Shown: piece by piece, positions 1 through 7,641 of the stretch
How the letters are laid out: each line of letters starts with the position of its first letter
Numbering within the stretch: the first letter of the stretch is position 1
DNA from: CAVYXK01 sp963708245
Lineage (GTDB): Bacteria > Pseudomonadota > Alphaproteobacteria > Acetobacterales > Acetobacteraceae
Assembly (NCBI GenBank): GCA_963708245.1
Contig: OY970201.1
Location: 4,650,001-4,714,000 of the forward strand
Length of the DNA stretch: 64,000 bases
Direction of reading: 5' to 3'
The notes under the pieces: model-generated
Told to the model about the DNA's origin: nothing
Seen by the model: only the letters and a program-made list of their open reading frames with translations
Databases searched by the model: none
Program-made: the position numbers and the translations under genes

Positions 1-855
1 GCGATGGGCGGCTCGGCCGCGGTTCATGCTGCCTTGGTGCTGCTCCTGCTCGTGGTTATCCGGCGGGTGGAACGGCCCGAGATCCCGGCGGAGCTACCGG
101 TGGCGATGGTATTTGAGTCGCCAGAAACGTCAGCATCGGCACCGTTAGATCGGCACGAGCCGGAGGCGGCGACCTCGCCGTCGCCGCAGCAGGCGCCGGC
201 ACCACCACCCCCAAAACCGACGCCGGCGCCCCCACCCCCAAAACCGGCGCCAGCGCCACCACCCCCAGAACCGGCGCCGGCGCCCCCACCCCCGCAATCA
301 GCGCAGCCGCCACCGCCTCCCCAGGAGGCGGCACCGGCGGCGCCTGTGGTGATAGCGCCTCCCCCGGCGGATGCTGCGCCACCTGCCGTACTACCGCTGC
401 CGCCGAGAGTGCCCCCGGCACCACCACTTCGGACCAGACCCGCTTCCCGTCCGGTCGCGCCTATGCCTGCTGCCTCGGTACCGTGGCCGGCTGCCGTTGC
501 GGGCGCCCCCGCCCAAACGGCACTGAAACCGGCGGCAGCCTCCCCAGCAGGCGCGCCGCCGGCGCAAGTGGCCGCCGCTTGGCGTCAAGCCCTCGGCGCC
601 TGGCTTGCGGCGCACAAGACCTATCCTGAGGAGGCACGCCGGCGTGGTGAGGAAGGCCGGACCACCGTGCGGTTTACAGTCGATCGGTCCGGCCGCGTGC
701 TGGATGTGGAGCTGTCGCAGAGCTCGGGTTCTGAGATCCTGGACGAGGCGGCGCGCGCCATGCTGCGCGGCGCGACGCTGCCGCCGCTGCCACCGACGAT
801 GACGCAGGAAAGGGTCACAGTGACGGTGACAATCCGCTATGCGCTGGCACCGTGA
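1..855 (+). CDS. TonB-family energy transducer, 5' end probably cut by the window edge
   Basis: The likely role is to couple the proton-motive force of the inner membrane to outer-membrane receptors. The first ATG is at 4, but the codon before it is in frame and open, so the gene may begin upstream of the window. One hydrophobic N-terminal segment (about residues 5-20) would anchor the protein. It is followed by a long Pro/Ala linker (about 50-160) with repeated PPPP blocks separated by K/E-P-APA, typical of the periplasm-spanning part of TonB. The C-terminal 80 residues match a TonB C-terminal domain: KTYPEEARRRGEEG, then TVRFTVDRSGRVLDVEL and a final beta strand VTVTIRYAL. No exbB/exbD or receptor gene is visible nearby. 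The identification is sound at family level; the receptor served is unknown. Confidence 0.8.
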   Translation, partial: AMGGSAAVHAALVLLLLVVIRRVERPEIPAELPVAMVFESPETSASAPLDRHEPEAATSPSPQQAPAPPPPKPTPAPPPPKPAPAPPPPEPAPAPPPPQSAQPPPPPQEAAPAAPVVIAPPPADAAPPAVLPLPPRVPPAPPLRTRPASRPVAPMPAASVPWPAAVAGAPAQTALKPAAASPAGAPPAQVAAAWRQALGAWLAAHKTYPEEARRRGEEGRTTVRFTVDRSGRVLDVELSQSSGSEILDEAARAMLRGATLPPLPPTMTQERVTVTVTIRYALAP

Positions 856-1098
856 GGCCTGACCGACGCCGCCGAGTAGAGGCTAAGTCGAGCCCTTGAT
901 CGCCACAACTTGGCCCGTCAGATCTCAAGCCGCATATCTTACCCACTGGGGAGAGGCAGAGCCGCCGTCGGACGGGCTCTACGGGCCGATCACCCGAAGG
1001 TGGGGGAAGTACCCAGTGTAGTCCCCAAGATTCGCGGTGACTAAATTAAGGTGCTTGGTGGAACTCGGGCCGTACGACGCATAGGGAGGCTTAAAATC
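856..1098. other. Intergenic region before the CoA-transferase
   Basis: 243 bases without a supportable gene. The only recognisable signal is the ribosome binding site AGGGAGG at 1083-1089, which fixes the start of the next gene. Confidence 0.5.
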
Positions 1099-2475
1099 AT
1101 GGCGCACGATCCAAGGCTAATCAAACACGAGGACGCGATCGACGATTTGAAACCGGCCATCCCCGACTGGATCAAGAACCTGAAGCGGCCGGCGACGCCC
1201 TGCGTGGTTCCCGCATTCGGGCCGCTCGAAGGGATTCGCGCAGTCGGCACCGGCGTGCTGATCGCGCAGCCGTATATCGGCACGAAGCTGGCCGAATTCG
1301 GCGCGGAGGTAATCCATACCGAACGCCCCGGCGGCGATGTCTTCCGCTTTACCGCCCCGCAATTGACCCGCGGTCCGCGTCCCCACGGCTGCGACGAGGC
1401 CGAGGTCACCAAAAACAAGCTATCGATGGGCCTCGATCTCAAGCACGCGCGCGGCATCGAGCTCTTGATGGCGCTGTGGAAGATTTCGGACGTTTGGATG
1501 GAATCGTCGGCGCCTGGCACGCTCGAACGCAACGGGATCACCAACGAGCTGGCGCTGGCGGTCAACCCAAGCCTCGTCATCGTGCGGGTCAGCACCTACG
1601 GGCAATACGGCAAGGAGGACTATCTCGGCCGTCCTGGCTACGACGCGATTGCGCAGGCCTATGGCGGCATGATCAACCTCACTGGCGACCCCGCAGGGCC
1701 ACCGCAGCGGGCCAAGACCTACACCGGCGATTACCTCACCGCGCTGACCGGATGGGCGGCGACCATGATGGCGCTGTGGGAGGTGAAGAAGAGCGGGCGC
1801 GGTCAGGTGATCGACCTCGCGCAATACGAAGCGGTGGCACAGACCAATGGCAATACCCTGCCACTCTACACCGGCGAAGGTGCGGTCTACGGACATACCG
1901 GAAACCGTCCGCCGGGGTTCCAGCCTTACGACACGTTCAAGTGCAGCGACGGGTGGGTCTATATCGGCGCGCTTGGCGGGCCGATTTATGACCGGGTGCC
2001 CAGGTTCCTTGGACTCGATCCGGTCGAATACAGCTATGACGCCTGCTCGAAAGACGCGGCGGCGGTCAATTCCGAGAAGGGCCGGGATCTCGACCGGCGT
2101 CTGCGCGAGTATTGCGCCGCGCACACGGCGCTTGAGGTCGAAACCGAGTTGAATGCGGCGAAGATTGGCTGCGCGCGCGTATTCAACACGCGCGACCAAT
2201 ACGAGGACGCCCATTATGCGGCGCGCGAGATGACGGTGCCGGTGCTGGATCGGCAGTCGGGCGTTCCGATCCGCGTCTACGGCGTGGTGCCAAAAATGTT
2301 GTTGACGCCCGGGCGAATCTGGCGCGGCGCGCCGTCGATCGGGGACGATACGACCGACATTCTCGCGCGCATGCTGGGCCTGTCTGAGGGCGCTATCGAC
2401 AAATTATACGCCGACGGGGTCGTGCACCGCACCGAGCCGTTCACCGAACCGCAGGTCGCGGCCGTCAACCCCTAG
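1099..2475 (+). CDS. Class III (CaiB/BaiF) CoA-transferase
   Basis: Predicted 458-residue cytoplasmic enzyme that moves CoA between carboxylic acids, as in carnitine or oxalate CoA-transferases. Family features include the N-terminal LEGIRAVGTGVLIAQPYIGTKLAEFGAEVIHTE-like segment (quoted loosely; it contains LAEFGAEVIHTERPGGD), a GRPGYDAIAQAYGGMINLTG core, and YTGDYLTALTG, whose Asp (about residue 211) aligns with the catalytic Asp of the family. I chose the ATG at 1099 because AGGGAGG lies 9 bases upstream; an in-frame start at 1051 has no such site. The roughly 50-residue N-terminal extension before the usual start of the fold is unusual. No acyl-CoA genes are adjacent, so the acid used is unknown. 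Two further members of this family occur in the window (40.2 kb and at the right edge). Confidence 0.85.
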   Translation: MAHDPRLIKHEDAIDDLKPAIPDWIKNLKRPATPCVVPAFGPLEGIRAVGTGVLIAQPYIGTKLAEFGAEVIHTERPGGDVFRFTAPQLTRGPRPHGCDEAEVTKNKLSMGLDLKHARGIELLMALWKISDVWMESSAPGTLERNGITNELALAVNPSLVIVRVSTYGQYGKEDYLGRPGYDAIAQAYGGMINLTGDPAGPPQRAKTYTGDYLTALTGWAATMMALWEVKKSGRGQVIDLAQYEAVAQTNGNTLPLYTGEGAVYGHTGNRPPGFQPYDTFKCSDGWVYIGALGGPIYDRVPRFLGLDPVEYSYDACSKDAAAVNSEKGRDLDRRLREYCAAHTALEVETELNAAKIGCARVFNTRDQYEDAHYAAREMTVPVLDRQSGVPIRVYGVVPKMLLTPGRIWRGAPSIGDDTTDILARMLGLSEGAIDKLYADGVVHRTEPFTEPQVAAVNP

Positions 2476-2495
2476 GTGTTATCGAACGGTCGATT

Positions 2496-2565
2496 CGGGT
2501 CAACTCCGGCGGTTCGGGTGAGCAGCCGGGCTACCCCCGCTCGGGGTGGAAACCCGTAGTTCGTG
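2496..2565. repeat. Dispersed degenerate repeat, copy 1 of 3
   Basis: Begins just after the CoA-transferase stop. It shares CTCCGGCGGTTCGGGTG, then GCAGCCGGGCTA-CCGCTCGGGGTGG, with copies near 4840 and 6171. The three copies each follow a gene or gene relic in this accessory stretch. Function unknown. Confidence 0.5.
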
Positions 2566-2708
2566 AGGCCCGTTCCATGCCTGCCCGGCTAACCTCTCGG
2601 CACACGGTCGAGCCGTCACCCGGAGATCGACGGTTGTTCAATCTCCGGGCGACGGACGTTCCGAGCATTACGCTGACGGGTCGTTCACCCAAGCCGGTCG
2701 ACGCATGG

Positions 2709-3125
2709 TTAGCCGAGATTGTAGCTTCCGCTCCAGTTCATTACAGAGTCAGTCGGAGAAGCCATTTTGGCATCGAGCACACCGCCACCGATGAGTTTCG
2801 CGAACTTCCCAGTCCCCCCGGTAAACTGCCACGTGCCGGTCATGGTCGGTCCGGCGCCCGACATGGTCACCTTGGCCTCGAAGGTCCCGTGACTGACATC
2901 ACCATTCGGATGCTCGTTCATGAAGTAGCCGCGTTGCTCGCCGTTGCCGCCCACGAGATCGGCGGAACCCCAGTTTGTGACCTGCACGCTGTCCCAGTTG
3001 GCATCCGACGCTGTGTGCTTGCCTGACATGGACGAGACACTCATCATATGATCAGGCCCATCCGGCACGGGTAGCATGGTCTGTGACCTGAGTGTTTGTG
3101 AACACGATCTAGAGAAGTTTGGCAT
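2709..3125 (-). CDS. Small conserved protein, paralogue of the gene at 3579-3989
   Basis: 138 residues, no signal peptide. It begins MPNFS and ends WSGSYNLG. The central part has GYFMNEHPNGDVSHGTFEAK and GTWQFTGGTGKFAKLIGGG. The alternation of short strands with Gly-rich turns (GTW-F-GGTGKF-I-GGG) suggests a small beta barrel of the lipocalin/allene-oxide-cyclase/dirigent type; this is an inference from pattern only. The ATG at 3125 is preceded by AGAGAGA, an acceptable ribosome binding site. It is over 50% identical by eye with the gene 450 bases upstream on the same strand, so the pair is a tandem duplication. No function can be assigned. Confidence 0.6.
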   Translation of the reverse strand: MPNFSRSCSQTLRSQTMLPVPDGPDHMMSVSSMSGKHTASDANWDSVQVTNWGSADLVGGNGEQRGYFMNEHPNGDVSHGTFEAKVTMSGAGPTMTGTWQFTGGTGKFAKLIGGGVLDAKMASPTDSVMNWSGSYNLG

Positions 3126-3578
3126 TTTTTACGTCTCTCTATAAGGCATGTTCTCGTGGTACAGTCGCAACCACGAGCCAGAACGCAGTCAAGTTTCCAT
3201 GAAGATGAGCGTGTGCGGTTTGGTCGTTGATCGTAGCCGAAGTGGAATCGCCGTCTGATATTCGGGTGATACCTTGCGCGCGGACTAGTCCAGTGTCCAT
3301 CCGAGGACAAGCGGCGTGGTTCCGTTGACCACATGGTCCGCCGGATCGAAAGTCGTAATCGCCTATTCGCCGGATAACTTGTTCGCCGGATAACTTAAGG
3401 AGGTTCGCTTTGGTTGGAAAACGGCCATTCCCGTCGGATCGGATGCGGGCTTACTCGGTCGGCCTACGAATAGCCAGCAATGACAAACTGGCGCACTTAT
3501 GACGGCCGGCCCAAACTGATACCAACGGCACGCACGGGCGAGCACAAACTAAGCCCGCGCCGTACCGTACTTGGAAGT
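3126..3578. other. Spacer between the two paralogues
   Basis: About 450 bases with no supportable gene. It contains the promoter side of the downstream paralogue and a short tandem repeat at 3367-3398. Confidence 0.4.
3367..3398. repeat. Two tandem copies of a 16-bp unit
   Basis: TTCGCCGGATAACTT occurs at 3367-3381 and again at 3383-3397, separated by one base. It lies between the two paralogous genes and could be a protein-binding site or a slippage product. Confidence 0.6.
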
Positions 3579-3989
3579 CTAGCCGAGACTGTAACTTCCG
3601 CTCCACGACCCCCCGGAGTCAGTTGGAGAGGTCTGTTTGCCGCTGAACACCCCGTTGCCGGTGATGTTCGCAAACTTCCCTGTGCCGCCGGTAAAGCGCC
3701 ACGTGCCGGTCATGATCGAGTCGGTTCCCGACATGGTCACGGTGCCCTCGTTCGTCCCATAATCGAGATCACCGTTCGCATGCACATTTCTGAAGTAACC
3801 GCGTGACACTCCATTGCCTTTCACGGTATCGGCGACCCCCCAGATGGTCAGTGTCGCACCGTCCCAACTGGCGTCTGGCGATTTTTGCTCGCCAGTTACG
3901 ACCGACACGCCGATCTGATGGTTGTCCGGTGCGGCGGTTGTTGTCTGTGATTCAAGCTTTGTTGAGTAGTCTCCAGAGAATTTCGGCAT
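3579..3989 (-). CDS. Small conserved protein, paralogue of the gene at 2709-3125
   Basis: 136 residues from the ATG at 3989, which is preceded by AGGAAGG at good spacing; a longer in-frame reading back to 4223 has no such support. It reads MPKFSGDYSTKLESQ, then GVADTVKGNGVSRGYFRNVH, GTVTMSGTDSIMTGTWRF and TGGTGKFANITGNGVF, ending WSGSYSLG. The order of motifs is the same as in its neighbour. Predicted soluble all-beta protein; no catalytic residues recognised. Tandem duplication followed by divergence is the simplest explanation of the pair. Confidence 0.62.
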   Translation of the reverse strand: MPKFSGDYSTKLESQTTTAAPDNHQIGVSVVTGEQKSPDASWDGATLTIWGVADTVKGNGVSRGYFRNVHANGDLDYGTNEGTVTMSGTDSIMTGTWRFTGGTGKFANITGNGVFSGKQTSPTDSGGSWSGSYSLG

Positions 3990-4506
3990 TTTTTCAAGCC
4001 TTCCTATAACTCTTGTTCTTGTGGCAACAGTCTTTACCACGAGCCGCAATGCAGCCGTCCTATTGGTCTTACCGGCCGTATTATCCTCCACCGTACAGTC
4101 TCGACGCTCCCGGTACCGCGTCGAGTTCAGCCCTCCCCGTTTTGGGGTGAGCGGCCTCGACGGAGGCCGCCGCCCAAATTCCTTCCTTGCGTTTATCGGC
4201 TGTTGCTGGCGATGAGCCATCATCCGATCAAAGCAACATGTTGACCAAGTAGATCATAGCGGCATGAAGGTTGGCGATCCGGAACCTGACAATGAGTTCC
4301 ATGTCCCAATCCGCTGCTCACTTCGCGTCGTCTACGCGATAGCGTGTTCTAGCTGGGCCTTTAATCGCGCGTTGTCAAGTGGCAACCTTCCGCCACCGCG
4401 TTGGGATCCTGTATGAGGCTTTGTCACAGCTGGCGGGCCGCCGTGGGGCCCAGGCACCCGACAGCTTGTAGTGTCAAACGATACAAACGCTCAGCTATGG
4501 CGGCTA
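3990..4506. other. Region without recognisable genes
   Basis: About 500 bases between the second paralogue and an IS6-type relic. Several short open frames exist, but none has a ribosome binding site or a recognisable motif. Confidence 0.4.
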
Positions 4507-4822
4507 CCGGTTCCTCCGACGATCTAGCACGCTGTTTGGTCGTCTGTTGTTCGTACCTGCTTCAGGGTTCTCCTGGATCTTCTGGCTGAACGTGGGTCGC
4601 CGTCTCCCATGAGACGGTCGACCGATGCGTAGCCCATTTCGGCCCGATCTATGCGACGTGCGCCGACCGGATGATGGCATCTGGACGAAGCCTTTGTCCC
4701 GATTGCCGGCCGACAGATGTATCTGTAGCGCGCTGTCAATGACCAGGGCGAGGTTCTCGACGGCTCGTTCAAGCCACGCGCGATACGGATGAAGCGCTAC
4801 GCTTAAGACCAAAGGTCAATCT
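4507..4822 (+). pseudogene. IS6/IS26-type transposase relic
   Basis: Fragments of an IS6-family DDE transposase can be read across frames. YRF then PPTI-stop-HAVW come near 4507-4540, and LLDLLAERG at about 4570. AVSHETV-RCVAHFGPIYA follows at 4606-4660. WHLDEAFVPIAGRQMYL-stop-RAVNDQGEVLD lies at 4678-4760 and LVQATRDTDEALRL at about 4764-4805. In intact members these are FPPEVI-HAVW, DVEDLLAERG, VSYETVRRW and WHLDE (carrying the first catalytic Asp of DDE). At least two stop codons and three frameshifts make it inactive, and the C-terminal part is missing where a dispersed repeat begins at 4840. No intact terminal inverted repeats were found. Confidence 0.75.
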
Positions 4823-5180
4823 TGCCACTGAACTTGAGGCGTCCTGCCCGAAGGCAGCCCGGCTACCGCCGCTCGGGGCGGATTCCGGTCCTTCGTCGCG
4901 ACCGCCGCCAACGGCGAGGTTGCGCCGGAGGCAGCCGTTCCTTGGGACATAGGGGCAACTAGTCGGTTCGACTGCATGCGCCTATCTTATTTGAGAGGCT
5001 TCCTGATCAAGGCGGTTGACTCGGCCGATCCCCGCGCAGCCTCCTAAAGGCTGGGCGTCGCCCGCGTTTGGTGGTCACCGCGAGACATCTCGGAGTCGTT
5101 TGAACATCCGGCGCGCCGGTCGTAACCTCCTCGCCCTTGTCGGCACGAAAGCTCAACAAATCGAGGAGGAGACGCCCACC
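4823..5180. other. Region between the IS6 relic and the hydrolase
   Basis: About 360 bases. It holds repeat copy 2 (4840-4896) and the GAGGAGGA ribosome binding site at about 5163-5170 of the following gene. No gene is supportable. Confidence 0.4.
4840..4896. repeat. Dispersed degenerate repeat, copy 2 of 3
   Basis: Carries AGCCCGGCTACCGCCGCTCG and flanks similar to the copies at 2496 and 6171. It abuts the broken end of the IS6-type relic. Confidence 0.5.
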
Positions 5181-6088
5181 ATGCGACGCGATATCGAGTT
5201 CCGCACTGAGGACGACGTTATCCTTCGCGGCTGGCATTACCTACCGGATCGCGCGGGACCCACGCCGACCGTGGTAATGGCCACGGATACTCAGCCGTGA
5301 AGGAGATGTATCTGGACCGGTTCGCCGAAGCCTTCGCCGAGGCCGGCCTCGGCGCAGTGGTGTTTGACAACCGCAACTTTGGCGCGAGCGATGGGGAGCC
5401 GCGGCAGGAATTCGACCCCTGGCAGCAGATCCGCGATTACCGAGACGCGATCACCTGGGCGAGCGGCCTTCCCGAGGTCGATGCCAAGCGCATCGGCATC
5501 TGGGGCTCAAGTTACAGCGGCGCGCATGTGCTCGTGCTCGGCGCGATTGACCGGCGGGTCAAGTGCATCGTTGCTCAGGTGCCGCTGATCAGCGGGCACG
5601 CGAACGCGCGGCGGCTAATCCGCGCGGATTTCATCGGCCAAGTGCAGGCAGCGTGCCTTGAGGACCGCAGGGCGCGCTATCAAGGCAAGCCGCCGGGAAT
5701 GATACCGGTGGTCTCCGAAAACCCGATAGGGCCCGCCGTGCTGCCAACCGCGGATTCCTGGCAGTGGTTCACCGAAACCGCTCGCACCCGTGCGCCGGCA
5801 TGGCGCAACGAGGTCACGCTGCGCTCGGTCGAGATGTTCCTAGAATACGAACCGGGCGCACACATCACCCATATTAGCCCAACGCCCCTGATGATGGTGG
5901 TGGCGCTCGGTGATCATCTGACGGTTGCGGACGAAGCTCTGGCCGCCTACGAGCGGGCGTTGGAACCAAAGCGGCTTGTGATGCTGCCCGGCGGGCATTT
6001 TGACGCGTACGTGCGGGATTTCGCGGCCTCTTCTGGAGCTGCCTGCGAGTGGTTCCGGGAGCATTTGCTTGTCACCGGGTCACCCTGA
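5181..6088 (+). pseudogene. Alpha/beta hydrolase with a one-base frameshift
   Basis: The gene starts at the ATG at 5181 behind GAGGAGGA. It reads MRRDIEFRTEDDVILRGWHY to PTVVMA, then runs into a stop at 5298. The next frame continues VKEMYLDRFAEAFAEAGLGA to the stop at 6088. Inserting one C near 5281 would restore PTVVMAHGYSAVKEMYL, the normal oxyanion-loop sequence of this family, and would give a 302-residue protein. Catalytic features survive in the second frame: GSSYSG with the nucleophile Ser at about residue 111, an Asp in ALGDHLTVAD, and a His in GGHFDAY. It resembles small X-Pro-dipeptidase-like/dienelactone hydrolases. It is either a recent pseudogene or a base-call error. Confidence 0.8.
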
Positions 6089-6170
6089 AGGGCGAATTAA
6101 TTACGACCCGCCGGCGGACCGCTTAGGGGCATGGGCCGTCGTTGCCGTTGAGGGAAACGATGGTCGCCAA

Positions 6171-6240
6171 TGGGTCGACTCCGGCGGTTCGGGTGGGTAG
6201 CCCGGCTATCGCCGCTCCGGGTGGTGAGCGGACGTTCAGA
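6171..6240. repeat. Dispersed degenerate repeat, copy 3 of 3
   Basis: Shares GACTCCGGCGGTTCGGGTGG and AGCCCGGCTA-CGCCGCTC-GGGTGG with the copies at 2496 and 4840, and continues GTGAGCGGACGTTCAGA. It follows the hydrolase. Confidence 0.5.
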
Positions 6241-6392
6241 CCCGGTCGAATTATCGCGATTACCTGCCAGGCGGCATGCTACGATGCTGCGCTGAAGCCT
6301 GCTGTGTCGAAGGCGGGACTGGCTGATCGGCCAACACTGTGCGGAAGTGCGTGCCGGGCCTACGATAAGCCTAACAATCAGGGGAGGGCGAG

Positions 6393-6713
6393 ATGGGAGA
6401 ATATTTGCTGATCGAATCGAGGGATCCCTTCGAATCGAACGACGTAGGGTACTACTGCGAGCTGGCACGCGGGCTGGCGGAAGCGGGCAACCAAGTGACG
6501 CTTTTTCTGGTGCAAAATGCGGTGCTCGCGGCGCGACCGTCAGCGCAGGCCCCGCAGCTTCGGGCGCTGGCGGGCTCCGGCGTCAAGATACTCGCCGACG
6601 ACTTCGCGCTCAAGGAGCGGGGCATGACCAGGCTGCTCGACGGTGTCCAGATCGCGCCCATCGATATCGTGGTCGATCATCTGGAAGCCGGGCACAAGAC
6701 TCTTTGGCACTAG
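6393..6713 (+). CDS. DsrE-family protein, first of three
   Basis: 106 residues, starting MGEYLLIESRDPFESNDVGY and containing YYCELARGLAEAGNQVTLFL and GVKILADDFALKERG. This is the DsrE/TusD Rossmann-like fold, in which small proteins pass sulfur as persulfides or act as thiol switches. It has a Cys near residue 26 but lacks the conserved Cys at the usual position before the fourth strand, which suggests a structural rather than sulfur-carrying subunit. A GGGGAGG-type site precedes the ATG. Two more DsrE-like genes follow within 10 bases each, so the three are probably one operon and may form a hetero-oligomer like DsrEFH or TusBCD. Confidence 0.75.
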   Translation: MGEYLLIESRDPFESNDVGYYCELARGLAEAGNQVTLFLVQNAVLAARPSAQAPQLRALAGSGVKILADDFALKERGMTRLLDGVQIAPIDIVVDHLEAGHKTLWH

Positions 6714-6722
6714 GAGACGGAC

Positions 6723-7130
6723 ATGTCGCAAATGACCTTCGCCGTCGCACTTATGGATCCGCCGTATGAGTCGGAGAATCTGACAACCGCCTTCCGCATC
6801 CTCGGCGTCATGGCGCAACGCGGACACAACATCAACGTGTTCGCCTACGAAGGTGCTTCCGGCCTGGCTTTCACCAGGCAGGCGCCGCATCCGAACCCGG
6901 TGCATGGCAAGAACGTCGCCGAAGAAAACCACCCCACGACCAAGGACCAGGTCACGGCCCTGCTGGCGCTTGCCGCGCAGAACGGCGGCAAGGTCGACTG
7001 GGTGAACTGCGGCCTGTGTGTCGACGAACGCGGCGTGGGCGAGTTCGCCGCCGGCAGGCGAGGCTCTCCAGCCGATTTCCATGCGTTCTGCGAAGCGTCC
7101 CACAACGTGCTCGCCATACCGACGAAGTGA
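6723..7130 (+). CDS. DsrE/DsrF-like protein with conserved cysteines, second of three
   Basis: 135 residues. It begins MSQMTFAVALMDPPYESENL and has FRILGVMAQRGHNINVFAYEG. Near the C-terminus comes WVNCGLCVDERGVGEF, where the CGLC cysteines sit at the position of the persulfide-carrying Cys of DsrE/TusD. The C-terminus adds HAFCEASHNVLAIPTK with a further Cys. It starts 9 bases after the first gene, behind AGGAGACGG. Of the three it is the best candidate for the active sulfur carrier. The acceptor and donor are unknown because no sulfurtransferase, TusA, TusE/DsrC or sulfite reductase gene lies nearby. Confidence 0.75.
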   Translation: MSQMTFAVALMDPPYESENLTTAFRILGVMAQRGHNINVFAYEGASGLAFTRQAPHPNPVHGKNVAEENHPTTKDQVTALLALAAQNGGKVDWVNCGLCVDERGVGEFAAGRRGSPADFHAFCEASHNVLAIPTK

Positions 7131-7138
7131 GGGATCCC

Positions 7139-7528
7139 ATGGCCAAGAAAACGCTGAACATCGTCGAGTCGGCCTACCGGGCCGTCATGGAAGAGCAGGA
7201 CGACACGATTCTCTGGCTGCTTGCCGCGATGCAGGGCGCGGGGGCGCAGCACACCGTGGTGCTGCGCGGCAACGCGGTGAACTACGCGGTCGCGGGGCAG
7301 GGCGCGCCAGGGATCAACATCGGTGGGTGGCAGCAGACGCAGGCGCCACGCATGGACAATGACATCGTCGATCTTATCGAGAAGCGAAAGATCCCGGTGT
7401 TGGTCATCGAGGAGGACTTGGCCGCACGAGGCATCGAGCGCGGTGAGCTGGTCCCAGGGGTCAAGCTGCTCAGCTCAAAGATGCTGCCGCAGTGTATGGC
7501 CGAGTACGATATGGTCTCGCATTGGTAA
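7139..7528 (+). CDS. DsrE-family protein, third of three
   Basis: 129 residues from the ATG at 7139, 8 bases after the previous stop. It reads MAKKTLNIVESAYRAVMEEQ, then LLAAMQGAGAQHTVVLRGNAV, and ends KMLPQCMAEYDMVSHW. The middle has PVLVIEEDLAARGIERGELV, resembling the helix-strand pattern of DsrH/TusB or DsrE-like proteins. A single C-terminal Cys is present. It is the last gene of the operon; the group II intron begins within about 120 bases of its stop. Confidence 0.72.
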   Translation: MAKKTLNIVESAYRAVMEEQDDTILWLLAAMQGAGAQHTVVLRGNAVNYAVAGQGAPGINIGGWQQTQAPRMDNDIVDLIEKRKIPVLVIEEDLAARGIERGELVPGVKLLSSKMLPQCMAEYDMVSHW

Positions 7529-7641
7529 GCAGACAAACCACGCCATGCGGGCGCACTGCGGACCTGGGTGAAGCTACACACAGCCTCCACTGTGGGGTGG
7601 AGCGCGGCGTTCCCCGATCTGATCGAATGACGGCTTTGGGT

